Below the pieces are notes generated by a model. The model saw nothing but the letters and a program-made list of their open reading frames with translations. It had not been told where the DNA came from and did not search any database. A stretch of DNA of 64,000 bases from Amborella trichopoda (Eukaryota; Streptophyta; Magnoliopsida; Amborellales; Amborellaceae), in contig NW_006494931.1 in the NCBI RefSeq assembly GCF_000471905.2, positions 4,208,730-4,272,729 of the forward strand, read 5' to 3'. The position numbers were made by a program, and so were the translations under genes. Shown here piece after piece: positions 1-11,027 of the stretch (position 1 is the stretch's first letter; each line of letters starts with the position of its first letter).

Positions 1-336
1 CGATTCTTGAAAGACAGGTTTGCAAAGAGAGATAAGAGAGACCCCATCAGATCAAACAATATGGACAATACTATGGAGTGGTGAGTTGATGATGATGAGG
101 TCGAGGGGCATGAAGGATTGACATGGGACATGGTCATGGATGCTTCAGGGACATCAGTTGACCCTCCTAGGGCCACTAGATCTTCTGCACAGAGAATGAG
201 GGTGGAGGAGGAAGATGAGGAAGAAGAGGTAGATTCAGAAGAGACAGAGGAGGACGATCAATATGTCGAGGAGGGTGACGACTCCAATGAATATGATGCC
301 AATACAGCTTACCCTAATTTTTTTGATGATGAATGA
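1..336 (+). pseudogene. hAT-type transposase, C-terminal remnant
   Basis: The frame is open from base 1, is broken by one TGA (82-84), then runs to a TGA stop at 334-336. It encodes a basic stretch (RFLKDRFAKRDKRDP), then a very acidic tail of Glu/Asp runs ending PNFFDDE. Plant hAT transposases typically have such an acidic, low-complexity end after the dimerisation domain, and this tail lies just upstream of a hAT-like terminus. The catalytic and dimerisation parts would lie left of the window. The assignment is by pattern, not by alignment. The in-frame stop makes this a dead copy, or one needing a different frame. Confidence 0.5.
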
Positions 337-537
337 TGAATGTTGAATAATTATTAAACTTGGAACTTTGATTGAACTATGAATGGTAAATTTTCAATTG
401 GATATGGATTATGACTGACTTGTGGTTATCTTATGGAGTGTGTGCTAATGTGTAGTATAATTTCATTTCTGATGTGCCCTAAATACCTAATTCTTATATT
501 TTATACAATATATAACTGTAGAATCCTTTTTGGATTC

Positions 538-637
538 CGCCCAGGTTCTGGGCGCCCGCCTGGGCGCTCGACTAGGTGTTGGGTGGCCATGACCGCCCAA
601 GCCACCTAGGACCCGCCTAGCGCTTTTTGAAACTATG
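538..637 (+). repeat. GC-rich hAT-like transposon terminus
   Basis: A GC-rich tract of repeated CGCC/GGCG words ends in GCGCTTTTTGAAACTATG (620-637). Its reverse complement (CATAGTTTCAAAAAGCGC) has the form of common plant hAT terminal inverted repeats. It follows the hAT C-terminal remnant at the distance expected of a 3' end. The opposite terminus is outside the window, so no target duplication can be tested. Confidence 0.4.
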
Positions 638-639
638 AT

Positions 640-1149
640 TGAATGACAAATTTGCTTGATAATACCATGAGGATAGAAATTGAGGCACTCGATCCATATC
701 ATCCTTCTTAAAGTGGATCCCAATACCAGTCTGCCCCCTTTCTCGAACTTCCTCCTCAAGATCAGGAGGAGGGATCTAAAAATCAATAGGCCCCTTTCTA
801 TGAGGCCTCTTATGCTCAAATGAACTTGGCCTAGAATAGAGCCACCTTCACGAGCATGTTTATCTCCATTTTCTTCTCTTCGAAAAATACATCCAGATCT
901 CACAATGTCCATACTTTTTCTTTGCTTCTTCTCCCTTTTTTTAGCCCCATGTAAATGATCGTACATCTCTTTCCTAATATCCATTTTTAACATCACTTGA
1001 GTACATGGGGCTACATTCCCTGTAATTCCAGCCAAATGCTTATTCAATCGATTAAGCCAATCCCTGTTCTTGTCATTTGGATTGGGACAAAAACTATGTT
1101 TCGAACCTGGATCCCCTTGTTTATTCAAATAATTAGAAGACATTGTCAT
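640..1149 (-). pseudogene. hAT-type transposase, N-terminal BED-finger remnant
   Basis: A minus-strand frame starts with ATG at 1149-1147. It carries a stretch like the BED zinc finger at the N terminus of plant hAT proteins: DPGSKHSFCPNPNDKN, then LNKHLAGITGNVAPC, then IRKEMYDHLHGAKKR. The usual CxxC pair is damaged: residues between the PNDKN and LNKHLAG parts are missing. Downstream residues do not look like a catalytic domain. It faces the + strand hAT remnant, so the two are probably parts of different copies or of a rearranged one. The open frame continues to 487, but that end overlaps the transposon terminus. Confidence 0.5.
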
Positions 1150-4029
1150 CTACAACCTTAATTATCACCTAAACTTAAAAATTGCTCAAAACCACCAAAA
1201 CTGATATTGAATACATATATTATAAGTCTAGTTTCTAGATAAATTCACAAAAGAAAAAAAATCAATTACCCAAATAGCCGAATCCAATTCAAGAACTAAC
1301 TATAATAGCCCAAGCAAGAAAACTTTAATAATATTCAAAACCGACGCTAGATAAATTAACAATAGAAAATTTATGTTACCCAAATATTGAAAAAGAACAC
1401 AACCCACTACAAAAAGGGCAATAATTTATGTATTTACTATCTATTAATGTACTAGACCATAATTACCCAAATCTCTCACCGAAGGTTGCAATACTGTTTG
1501 GAAGCCTGATTCTGCGATTCCTACTAGGAATCTTCACGGAACCCGTTTCCATGAAGCCTAAAATCTCGATTCTTTATTTTAGGAATCTCAATTCCAACAC
1601 CTATGGAATATCGTTTTCAATGTTTATTGATTCTCGATTCCGTAATTGGTGATTCTTGATTCTACACTTGTTGAAACTAGTTTCCACATTTACCAGAATT
1701 CTACCACTCCCCCCTCTCTTTTTTTTGGCCTTTTTGCTTTTTTTTAGAAGTGATGGTTATAAGTTTTCAAGGCATCAACTTCACGAGCTAGACACTCATT
1801 CTCAAGCTACAAGGTGTAGTCATCTTTTTTGGCATGAAATGACCAATAGAAACCAAAGTGGTGGTCCACATTCTCTAATTAATTCTTTATATTGTATTGA
1901 TCCAATGGAGAGATTGCAACACCAAGATCTTAGAAGTAATGTAATACAAATAACGTAAACGTGCATGTATGGCATGTCGATCAATGAATGGCATTGAGAC
2001 ATGTATTGTCTCTTTCTAAGCTCCCTTTCGATTCTAAAGATGTCGGAATATCGATTCCATAACTGAAGAAATCTCGATTCCATATTGGTCGATTCCAACT
2101 AGGTTGGAAACCTGATTATAAAGAAATAGGGATCTCAATTCCATCTATGTAGGGATCTTGATTCTATTTTGTTTGAATCTTGATTCCTAAAAATAGGAAT
2201 CCCTGTCCCCCATGATTCTTCTTGTATGGACGTCTATTTTGAAAATAGAAATCTTCTTCCAGTTGACGGCGATTCCACGCTTCTGATTCCAAAATAGATT
2301 CAGTCTCGAAATCGCTTTAGGTTACTATTCAGTCTAAAACAAAAAACGCAAACTCAATAATGAATTAATAACGTAATCACAATCACCAAAATATGCAATA
2401 AAGCAAAATTGTAAAGGGGCAATAAAATAAATTTCTTTCCCTTGTTCAATATTTGGACAATCTAAGGAAGACCAAAACCTAGCATGCTTGAGAGAGACAA
2501 AAATAAATGTCAAAAAACTTAAAAATCCGCATAAAATATTAACCAAATTGAAAAGAACAAAAAATCAATACCCAACATGCATGCATAAATATCACAAATT
2601 CGTAAACCAAGAAATGAAATACAGCAAGATTTTAAAACCCAATTGAACTTGGCTCGAATCAGTGATCTTTGTTTACCAAAAGACCTCTTTTGTGGCCACC
2701 TCAAGTCCAAAATGATTTGGATTGAATACTTTTCGACATTGTAAGAATCAAAAAGTTTGATTTTTTTTTTTTGTGTGGAAATCCTAAAGTCTTGTTTTTT
2801 GGGCTGTTTTTCAAGCTCCAAATCAGTATAAATGGGTTCTGGAAGCTAAAATGCCCCCTAAAATCCTACCCCCGGCCCCTTTTGGGGGGGGGCGAAGGGC
2901 GGGGCTGGTTGGGCAATTAGATGGCCAAATTTTTATTCACTGGTATCTAAAGGACTTCGTCTTATCTTGTATGGGTTTATCATGAAAGTCTTCTTTCATT
3001 GGGCACTTTGTAAGACATATTGTAGTGATCACAAGGGGATTAGGTAGCATGCATTGTTAGACTTCATCAGGCATAAGATACGGATGAAAAACATGCACAT
3101 TGAGAAAGTAAATACTGAATAGAGTGGGGGGAATGTGATTAATTCTTGAAGCAGAAAAGACTGCACAACTGGTACAACGATTGGAACAGCACCATTCTCA
3201 ACTTTGTTGATGCCACCACTTGCGAATAGAAAACGAAAAGGCCCAATGTAACAACAATGATACCCATAGATATGGCCTAGGCCCTGCTCTAGAGAGACAA
3301 AGAACAAAAACATTCATATAAAATAAGTAACTGTTAAAGAGACTAGGGGACTTGCTATCCAATTCTAGAGAGAGAATGAAGTGTATGGACCGTTGAACTT
3401 TAGAGAGAAAAAGGACATTTTAATTTTGTTGTTTCGGGTAGCAAAAATAGAGAAAAAGGCCTGGCACAATCGCAACATTATGTGAGGCTCAAAGGAGGAA
3501 AAATCTTGTTGGGAGCCATGACCGCCAGAGGCACGAGCAGAGCCATGACCGAGAGTATTCTTGATCCCATCATGGCTTTGATGGAGGGATCTAAACATGG
3601 CGACGATCCTCCCATGGTGAATCCTACATAAACAAAACTCTCTAGCCCTGCAGATGTTTTCCCTTCTTTTTTTTTTTACTAATCCTTCAAAGGTATCTTC
3701 TTCCATAGGAGAAACTGGTTATTGTTCTCTGTGTGAGAATGCAGATCGGATTTCACCTATAGATGTTTCTAATGCCGTGCCTAATCTGGATAGTGAGAAA
3801 CCTAGATCTGGAACATCTCGTTGTTGAACGAAAGATGTTTCGGCGGCAGATCTGTTGTTTGGAAGCTATGGTGAACAGAAGGGCGTTATCTATTGCATCC
3901 ATCAATTTCATCCTAAGGCACAAGATATTGATGGCCAATGCATTATTGAGATCGATTCAAAACTGTATGACGTTGGGTGTCAAGATGGAAATAGTTTTAT
4001 TTCCAAGGAAGGAGTGCTGAATGGTTCTA
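1150..4029. other. No gene seen; GATTC-rich degenerate tract
   Basis: No gene or recognisable protein domain was found. About 1485-2320 is unusually rich in GATTC and its complement GAATC, which gives many short local palindromes, probably the remains of a foldback-type element. A G-run lies at about 2884-2892. The right edge (from about 3770) may hold the decayed start of the LINE ORF1 that is clear from 4083. Confidence 0.4.
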
Positions 4030-4082
4030 TATGAAGACCATGCTCATGAAGATGTCGAATATTAAATCTGTGTTAGAAATCT

Positions 4083-4665
4083 TCACTCTCACATATGATT
4101 TCCTCCTGTTTAGGTTTAACGAGCTGGGAGATATGGAGACTGCCATGACAGAGGACCTTGGTTAATCGACAAAGGGTGTTTGGTAATGCAAAAATGGGAG
4201 CTAGACCTACGACCATTGAAAAAACTAAAGGAGGTGCTGCTTGATTGGATTAAGTTCCCTGGTTTGCCAACACTTTGTTGGGAGCCTGAGATATTTTCTA
4301 TTGCATCTGCTGTTGGTAGACCAATCTTTATGGATAGACCTACAAGCTTGCGATCTAGACATGAAGCAAGGGTATGTGTGGCCTTGAACACTGCTCAAGA
4401 GTATCCAGAACAGGTTTGGATTCAATACAATGGGAAAGAAATAAAACAACGTGTGATATATGAGTTTATCCCTAGCATGTGTTCTAACTATCACGTTATG
4501 GCACATAGTCGTATTCCTGTAAGAAGCGTTTTGCTAACTACTGGAAATCAGATGGGTAAGTCTGGATCCCCCAAACAGCAAACCCAGGGTAAACAAAATA
4601 TGGAAGACGAGGTTTGGAGAGTGGTTCAAGGCAGGAAAGAAGAATATTATCGTAAAAGGCATTAG
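4083..4665 (+). pseudogene. LINE ORF1 (DUF4283-type nucleic-acid-binding) remnant
   Basis: The translation reads RFNELGDMETAM, then after a frameshift WLIDKGCLVMQKWELDL, VLLDWIKFPGLPTLCWEP and AVGRPIFMDRPT, which is the order seen in the DUF4283 domain of plant L1 ORF1 proteins. The final part (YNGKEIKQRVIYEFIPSMC) sits where the CCHC knuckle normally follows, but the cysteine pattern is incomplete. The clean open part is 4180-4665. Its role in an intact element is RNA binding in the retrotransposition particle. Confidence 0.65.
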
Positions 4666-5664
4666 GTAAACAACTTTGAGACATAAATGTTGCTTGGATC
4701 CATGGAGTATACTGGTGAAGTTCAGGAAAAGATTTCTGAGGATACCTTCTTCCTCTCTGCTGCTTAAACAATTCGCAATGAGTTACTTCCAAGAGACCCC
4801 TCCACCACAAACGCCAACGTGGAAAATCAAGGGCCTTGGGACTTGCAAGATATCCCAATTGACAGTGACGAGAAACATGCACACAAACTGGTGGATCTGT
4901 TATCAGAAACCGTCATGATATTGCGGCTGAAGAGCAGGAGGTAATAACAGGATTTTCTAAAAGAATTCTGCCGGGGTGCAGATTTGAAAAGCACAGGTAA
5001 GGAAAGCGTTGTGGATGATAACGAAAATGAGTTGTTGCATCATTTAGAGGCTTGTGATGAAATTTTGGAGGAAAACATTTTGGTAAATAGCGGCTGTTTT
5101 TAGGGATTTCATTGGATAAGTCCAGTTACTGGAAAAAGTTGGTCGGAATTAAAGAAAGCTCCCGGAAGGAAGTTTCATCAACTTGCAGCAACTCAAACAA
5201 GCTTGTGACTATAATGGAAACTTCAAATTGTACAAATAATGTGGAAAAATGAAAGTTATCCAGCTGGAAATCTTTAGCCAGAAATTTGCACGGTGAATTT
5301 TTCATCGGCTTGAGGAGAGTGGAAAGTATGCCATCGGCTGCAGTAGATGGACGTGGCATTGATGTTGTTGGAGTGCCTGACACGCATGCAGCATAAGCCA
5401 AAAAGAGTGCACCCTTAACTTGCCTGATACTGGCTGTCTGCAACTAGCTCAAATGAGGAAAGAAAGGTTAAACTTTTAAACAGGCTGGTGTTGGGTCACG
5501 AAGCCACTTTATGGTGGGAGATAAAGAATGTTGTGATGAAGCTATTGATCCATAAAAACACGACACTTGAGGGTGCAATTTATCTTTAAAAGTAAGCTTT
5601 CCTCCATGAGTGCCCATTCTTCCAATTCGGGTACACTTCATCTGTCTTAATTATATGTCTATTA

Positions 5665-6685
5665 TATCTTGCAACACTTGGAATATTACTGCCCATGGTA
5701 GATTGTCGAACATTAAAAAACTCTTGTTTGACCATGATATTGGTATTCTTTCCTTTTGGAAACCAAATTAAATTTTGTTAATGTCGAAAGGTGGTCTCAC
5801 AAACTTGGTTTCAATAAATCATATGTTGCTAATGGTGTTGACGGGAAGTCCAAAGTTTTCCTCTTATCAAACCCCCAATATATATTTAGTTAATGTTATT
5901 GACAGTTTTGATCAAGTCGTTACTGCCAAAGTATTCAAGCTTAGCATATGATTTTTTTTTAGTGTCACTGAGGTGTATCGGTGCAATATTGTTGCCAAAA
6001 GGTAATTTTTATAGAATCATCTGAATGACTTATATCTTAATATTTCTGATCCTTGGCTAATCTTGGGAGATTTTAATTCCATACATTCACAATTCTGAGA
6101 AATTGGTTGGCAGCGCAAAAATTTCGACTGATGTAGAGAGTTCTCTAAAGCTATGGTGAACTATGATCTAATGGATTTGGGATCATCTCGTGGTTGGTTT
6201 TCTTGGACGAATAGCAGTATCGGCAGCAGAGGTATTAGAGAAAGATTGGATCTAGCCATGGCTAATGCAGACTGGATTCTTTCCTTCCTAGAATAAAGGG
6301 CTGAGCTATTACCAAACGGTACTTTAGACCACTGTCCTCTTATGATCTCTCTTTAAAATATTATCTCTATAGGTCCAAAATCTTTCAAAATATTTTGTGG
6401 CCTGGCAAACCTTACCTGATTTTCTTGATCTTATCAAAACTTCTTTGAGGGGGGGGATTGGAGGTACTCCTAGGTACTGCTTAATGGGCAAATTGAAATG
6501 ACTTTGAGCTGATATTTCAAAGTGGAATAAGTCAATATTTGGAAGCATTACTGTTAGAATAAGGGAGACTCGTAATACATTATCCAAATTACATGACCTT
6601 CAGAGTTTCCATTGTTGCCTTGGCTCCGAGAAGAGAATGACTGCAAACCCTCCCAACTCCTTTTTGCAGCCAAACTTCTCCCAGA
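5665..6685 (+). pseudogene. LINE ORF2 endonuclease and linker remnant
   Basis: Frames broken by several stops give TWNITAHGRLSNIKKL (the start of a plant LINE endonuclease), DPWLILGDFNSIHS (the GDFN active-site motif, about 6050-6090), SRGWFSWTNSS, then LDHCPLMISL (the terminal DHxPL motif, about 6325-6355). The linker SKWNKSIFG..VRIRETRNTLSKL follows at about 6518-6595 and CKPSQLLFAAKLL at about 6640-6680. Reading is lost abruptly near 6685, where sequence on the other strand begins to make sense. Confidence 0.65.
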
Positions 6686-6689
6686 TTGA

Positions 6690-8411
6690 AAATTCAGATA
6701 CCCATGGGTCTGTCCAAAATTAAAAGGAATTACAAATGTCCACCACCCATCTGACATTAAGCTTTAAACTGGTGGCGATACCCTTTCAGCATGGGAACAA
6801 TTCTTACTTTTAGATAGCCATGGAGGAGATTCTGAAGTACCTGTGTTGAAAGAATCTAGAAATCAAGGAGGAAGGATTTGCAGCCAATCTCTAAGCTAGC
6901 TTCATCATGCCAGCTAAGTTGACATCCTGGAAGTTTCTAATGCCAAGCCCGCCCTCCTCAAATGTAAGGCAAATTGTTTTCCAATTTATAAGATGTAGCC
7001 CTTTGCTATCAGAAGTACTAACCCAAAGAAAGTTCTGTTGGCATTTCTCGAATATATTGCATGTGCGAGTAGGCAAAAGAAGGACAAGATCGGTATATAG
7101 AAGATGCACTTAAAACCGATTGAATCAACTGGAGTCTCTTGTAAAAGATAGCGTTAACCCTATTTTGGGGTCGGCTACATAAATCTTGTTCATTCATTCT
7201 TCTCAATCATTTGGGGTAATGTACCTTCCACAAAATGAAGAATATTTTTAATTGCTGACTTGAGTCCCGCACTGCCACCAAAAAAATAAAAACTTACTTT
7301 TTGCAACATTGTTCATTTGACCCATGGCACCACAGAAAGAGTCTAGTATATCTTTAATTGAATTTACATCCTTGGGCGATGCCTCACAAACGATCAAAAC
7401 ATAATTTGCATATTATAATAAATGTGAGACTCCATAATGCGAACTAGAAGGGAATGGGAATGTTGTGGCCAATGAACCATTTTTACTCCTCCAATGTCTA
7501 AGGAAATCCATAACTATTAGAAAGTGGTAAGGAGATAAGGGATCCCCTTGTTGTAGACTCTACTTGCTTATAAAATACCCTTTAGGCGAGCTGTTAACCA
7601 GGATTGAAAAAATGCAATGCATGATCCATGTTATAAAAATGTTCGGAAAACCCAAGGCTTGTAGTCTCTTTAACAAGAAGTCGTAGGATTCCTTGTCATG
7701 GGCATTGCTAAGGTCTAGTTGGAGGCACAGTTTGGGTCTAGAGGCAGCTTTGTGACACATGGAGATACTTTCATTTTCCATTAAAACATTGTCAATGATG
7801 AGCCGACCTTTCAAGGAAGCAGTTTGGCAGGGGTGAATCAGAGCATCCAATACCACACACAATATGTCAGCCACAATTTTTCTCATGATTTTATAGAAGA
7901 CATTACATAGGCCAATCAGCCTGAAATCTTTCAGAGAGTAGGGAGATATATTTTTAGGGATCATGCAAATGAAAGTAGAGTTGACCTCTTTTAAAAATTG
8001 CCATTTTTTTGAAGAAATCCTTAAGTGCTGAAAATATGTCCTGGCATATAATTTCCCAACTAAATTTGTAGAGTTCTATTCTAAAACCATCTAGTCCAGG
8101 TGCGGTTTCACTCTTCATGCTCCAAAATCGGTCCCTAATTTCTTCGATCAAAATACCTTTAGATAGATCTTCTCTTTGCTGATTGAAACTAAGACTTTTG
8201 GTAGAAAATCAAAGGGTGGGGGACATTTTGAAAGGTAACATGCTCTTTCGGTGCAAGGAGACCTTAGAAGAAAGATATTATATGCGTTCAATTGCATAAT
8301 AAGCAGAGATAACATATACCAGCTGTATCATTGAGAGAAAAAATCTTGTCAGTTTTGCATCGCACAAGAGTAAACATATGAAAAAACTTGGTATTTGAAT
8401 CACTCTTCTTA
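6690..8411 (-). pseudogene. LINE ORF2 reverse transcriptase remnant, inverted
   Basis: Read from 8411 leftward: SDSNTKFFHMFTLVRCKTDK, then IEEIRDRFWSMKSETAPGLDGF (the RT start with the PGLDGF motif), FRLIGLCNVFYKIMRKIVADIL, QTASLKGRLIIDNVLMENE, LDLSNAHDKESYDFL (normally D-x-x-x-A-Y-D; here H replaces Y), QQGDPLSPY, then KGLHLINWKTICLTFEEGGLGIRNF and FWTDPWVSEF of the post-RT zf-RVT region. Clean open parts are 7954-8151, 7560-7964 and 6891-7109. Stops and frameshifts throughout make it non-functional. An RTE tail fragment interrupts it near 7125-7206. Confidence 0.75.
7125..7206 (-). mobile_element. Short RTE-type LINE (or derived SINE) 3' tail fragment
   Basis: On the minus strand this contains GTAGCCGACCCCAAAATAGG, which matches in form the GTAGTCGACCCCAAATAGTT end of the larger RTE fragment at 8412-8818. 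It interrupts the LINE reverse-transcriptase remnant, so it is younger than that insertion. Confidence 0.45.
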
Positions 8412-8818
8412 TAAGAGGGCTGTAAGACCAGCCATGCTTTATGGGTCGGAATGTTGGATGGACAAGAAACAACATATCAGTAGAATGAATGTATAGCTGA
8501 GATGAGGATGCTGAGATGAATGAGTGGCAAGACAAGAAATGATAGAATTTGAAATGAATACATCCGTGGGGACTTAGGAGTGCCTTCAATAGGCGACAAG
8601 ATGAGGAAAAGTAGACTTAGGTGGGGTGGTTTGGTCCAAGTTGAACGCTCTAAAAGGGCAAGGGGAAGGCCCAGAAGGACATGGATGGAAGTAGTGAGAA
8701 GAGATATGGTGACTTATAGTGTGATTGATAGAATGACCCTTGATAGAGAAGCATGGCAAACTGGATTCATGTAGTCGACCCCAAATAGTTGGGATAAGGC
8801 TCTGATGATGATGATGAC
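8412..8818 (+). mobile_element. RTE-type LINE, 3' end with GAT-repeat tail
   Basis: Two frames give the C terminus of an RTE-clade reverse transcriptase: RAVRPAMLYGSECWM, NEYIRGDLGVPSIGDKMRKS, LRWGGLVQVERSKRARGRPR, TWMEVVRRDM, LDREAWQTGFM, then the hallmark ending that reads STPNSWDKAL, followed by a (GAT)n tail at about 8800-8816. RTE elements end in short tandem repeats rather than poly-A. A frameshift and stops lie near 8490-8550. It abuts the 5' edge of the inverted LINE half at 8411. Confidence 0.8.
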
Positions 8819-8990
8819 ACCTCTCAACTCTTTTTGCATTAATGAAATAAACAAAACGAACTGCCCATATAAACTTGAAATAGGACATATAGGTCCTAAT
8901 GACTTAATTAAAAGAGAAATGATAAAATGACTTTTAATGCAGTCTTAAAGAGAGGGTCCAATATCTCAACCTTTGGGGTGGATTCCTCTT

Positions 8991-9798
8991 TGATGCAGAT
9001 AAAAAAACGGTTTGATTCAAAATGTAATTTTATTTTTTAGAGATGTGGGTAGATTTTTGGTTAGTTTTTAGGACTTATATTTATTTTAGGAGTTAGGGTT
9101 ACATTATTATTTTTTTTGGAAAAATCTTCTTTTGTTATGGTATCGTTTATTATTTATTTATATTTTTATCAGGGTTAATTGTTATAAATAATTTCAGTGT
9201 AGGTTTTTGGTTTAGTTGATAAAGTTTGTCTTCTTAGATTGACTCCATATTTTTTTTTTGGCAAAACAATCTTTCGTTTGATAAAGTCAATCTAGAGTTT
9301 AATTAGTGGTTATTTTTATAGAGTCTATTCTAGCAAATCTTTAGATCGTGTTGTAGAGTTTGCTTCTTAAGATTAAGGTGCTTAGATGGCTGTCAAGTTG
9401 GAGAGAAGTGAGATGGAAGAGATTGTGAAGAGTGGTGAGATTGAGGTTCGTTCCTACCTTTGGGTAAGGAACATGGAGATAAGGATTTCTTTTATGGCTT
9501 GGTCTTTAGAAGATAAGGAGATATTTTAGGAGAGAGTTGTTTTATAAGTAAATAAAAAAGGGGACGTGCATTGTAAAAAGGTGGTTAATTTTTATGGAAT
9601 AAATAAAGCTTTTTGTAGGGAGAGAGGCACTTCTTGTGGGTGTTTTTTCTTCTATCGTGCTTGTGGGCTCATAGCGGATGACTTGGATCCGCATGTTCAT
9701 TTCTTCTGCTTGTGATTTCATTCTTGGTTTTAATTCTCTTTCTAAAACGCGGTTAGTTTGCCGGTTATTGGCGGTCAGTAATTTTTTCAACTGCGTCT
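8991..9798 (+). repeat. 5' LTR of the non-autonomous retrotransposon
   Basis: It begins TGATGCAGATAAAA and ends ACTGCGTCT, a mutated version of the 3' LTR end ACTGTGTCA. A TATA-like TTATAAATA lies at about 9182-9190 and is conserved in the 3' LTR near 11225. Substitutions and small indels against the 3' LTR are frequent, so the insertion is not recent. Confidence 0.88.
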
Positions 9799-9800
9799 GG

Positions 9801-9812
9801 TGGTATCAGAGC
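9801..9812 (+). other. Primer binding site (initiator tRNA-Met)
   Basis: TGGTATCAGAGC, the standard plant retrotransposon site complementary to the 3' end of initiator tRNA-Met, lies 2 nt after the 5' LTR. Confidence 0.9.
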
Positions 9813-9839
9813 ATTAATCGATTCTTGTGGATCGTGGTG

Positions 9840-10690
9840 TTCGTCAATAGGCTTTATAGCTCGTGGACGTGGTCTATCGTTAGGTAGCGGGAATGAGCCG
9901 ATCTAGCGAGAGCAGGACCTTCGAAATGTAGAAGAGCTGACCTTGTGCTTGGCGCAAAATCTAGGCTTGACATACTATGATGACGGTAGTCAGTTGGAAG
10001 CTGCTTTCTAGAACTTGTTCCATGCACACGCGTTGCGTCAGGAGCCTCTTAGTCGGGAGAGTGATCTAATTAAGTTTGATGAAGAATCAGTAAGCTTGGA
10101 TCTTCAATTGGAATTATCATTTTAAAGTGATCTTTTCTTTGATGAAGGTCCTATATTTGATGAAGAGCAAGATAAAAGTGGAGAAGTTGTCTTTGAGGCA
10201 GCAAAGATATCTAATTTTCTCATCAATGAAGAGATGGAGAATCAGGATGTGACTTGAATTAGGTATTCGTCAATAGGCTTCATGGCTCGTGGACATGGTC
10301 TATGGCTAGGTAGCGGGAATGAGCCAATCTAGCGAAAATAGGACCTTCAAAATGTAGAAGAGCTGACCTTGGGCTTGGCGTAAAATTTAGGCCTGACATA
10401 TTATGATGATGGTAGTGAGTTGGACATTGCTTTCGAGAACCTGTTCCCTGCGCAGGCGTTGTGCCAGGAGCTTCTTGGTCGACAGAGTGATCTAGTTAAG
10501 TTTGATGAAGAATCAATAGGCTTGGATCTTCAATTAGAATTATCATTCCAAAGTGATATTTTCTTTGATGAAGGTCCTATATTTGATGAAGAGCAAGATA
10601 AAAGCAGAGAAGCTGTCTTTGAGGCAGCAAGGATATCTAATTTTCTCATCAATGAAGAGATGGAAAATAAGGATGTTGACTTGAACCTAG
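9840..10690 (+). repeat. Internal tandem duplication, period about 426 bp
   Basis: TTCGTCAATAGGCTT at 9840 recurs at 10266, and the two 0.42-kb units stay alignable throughout. The left unit has acquired stops (TAG and TAA) where the right unit stays open. The duplication makes up about 70% of the element's internal region. Confidence 0.85.
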
Positions 10691-10752
10691 AGGAGATTGG
10701 GCCTACAGAAATATTTGATGAAGAGAAAGAGGAAGACCTCAAAGTAGAATAA
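10384..10752 (+). pseudogene. Acidic ORF inside the non-autonomous element
   Basis: A frame opens after a TAA at 10381-10383 and runs to TAA at 10750-10752. It has no ATG before residue 93. The product is strongly acidic, with repeated FDEE/FDEG words and phrases such as LDLQLELSF and ISNFLINEE. I do not recognise the family and see no gag, zinc-knuckle or enzyme motif. The left duplicate unit encodes the same protein with stops. It may once have been part of a longer protein of the parent element. Coding function now is doubtful. Confidence 0.35.
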
Positions 10753-11013
10753 ATAGGTGAAATTGTTTCGACTGCTGAATCTAGTTTTTATCTAAAAGAA
10801 GCATATGTGGTGTGCCCTAAGGTTAAGTTTGAGCAATTTCAGCAAGTTTATGTTGCTAAAAATTGACATACACTGACCCTTTCCTCGAAGGCTTATCATT
10901 TTCAATGCAGTAACCCACAGGTCGCAGGATTGTGTTTACAATGTTCAAGTTGAAGAAGGTTGCGGGAAAAATTTCATCTTATTGCATTTTAAAACTCGAA
11001 GACGAGTTTTCTC

Positions 11014-11027
11014 CAAGCAGTGGAGAA
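11014..11027 (+). other. Polypurine tract
   Basis: CAAGCAGTGGAGAA ends exactly where the 3' LTR begins, the position needed for plus-strand priming. Confidence 0.7.

Larger units (their letters stand above)
4030..8411. mobile_element. L1-type LINE with its 3' half inverted in place
   Basis: ORF1 and endonuclease parts read on + from about 4083 to about 6685. RT and post-RT parts read on - from 8411 back to about 6690. The + part stops at the conserved linker CKPSQLLFAAKLL. The - part starts at SDSNTKFFH, which in plant L1 ORF2 follows that linker by only about 20 residues. The two pieces are therefore complementary and non-overlapping, as expected if one element had its distal 1.7 kb inverted. 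All domains contain stops and frameshifts. No poly-A tail or TSD was found. Two different truncated LINEs side by side remain possible. Confidence 0.65.

Noticed and set aside
487..639. C-terminal part of the 220-codon minus frame as protein
   Set aside because: It runs through the GC-rich transposon terminus, so this part of the open frame is chance.
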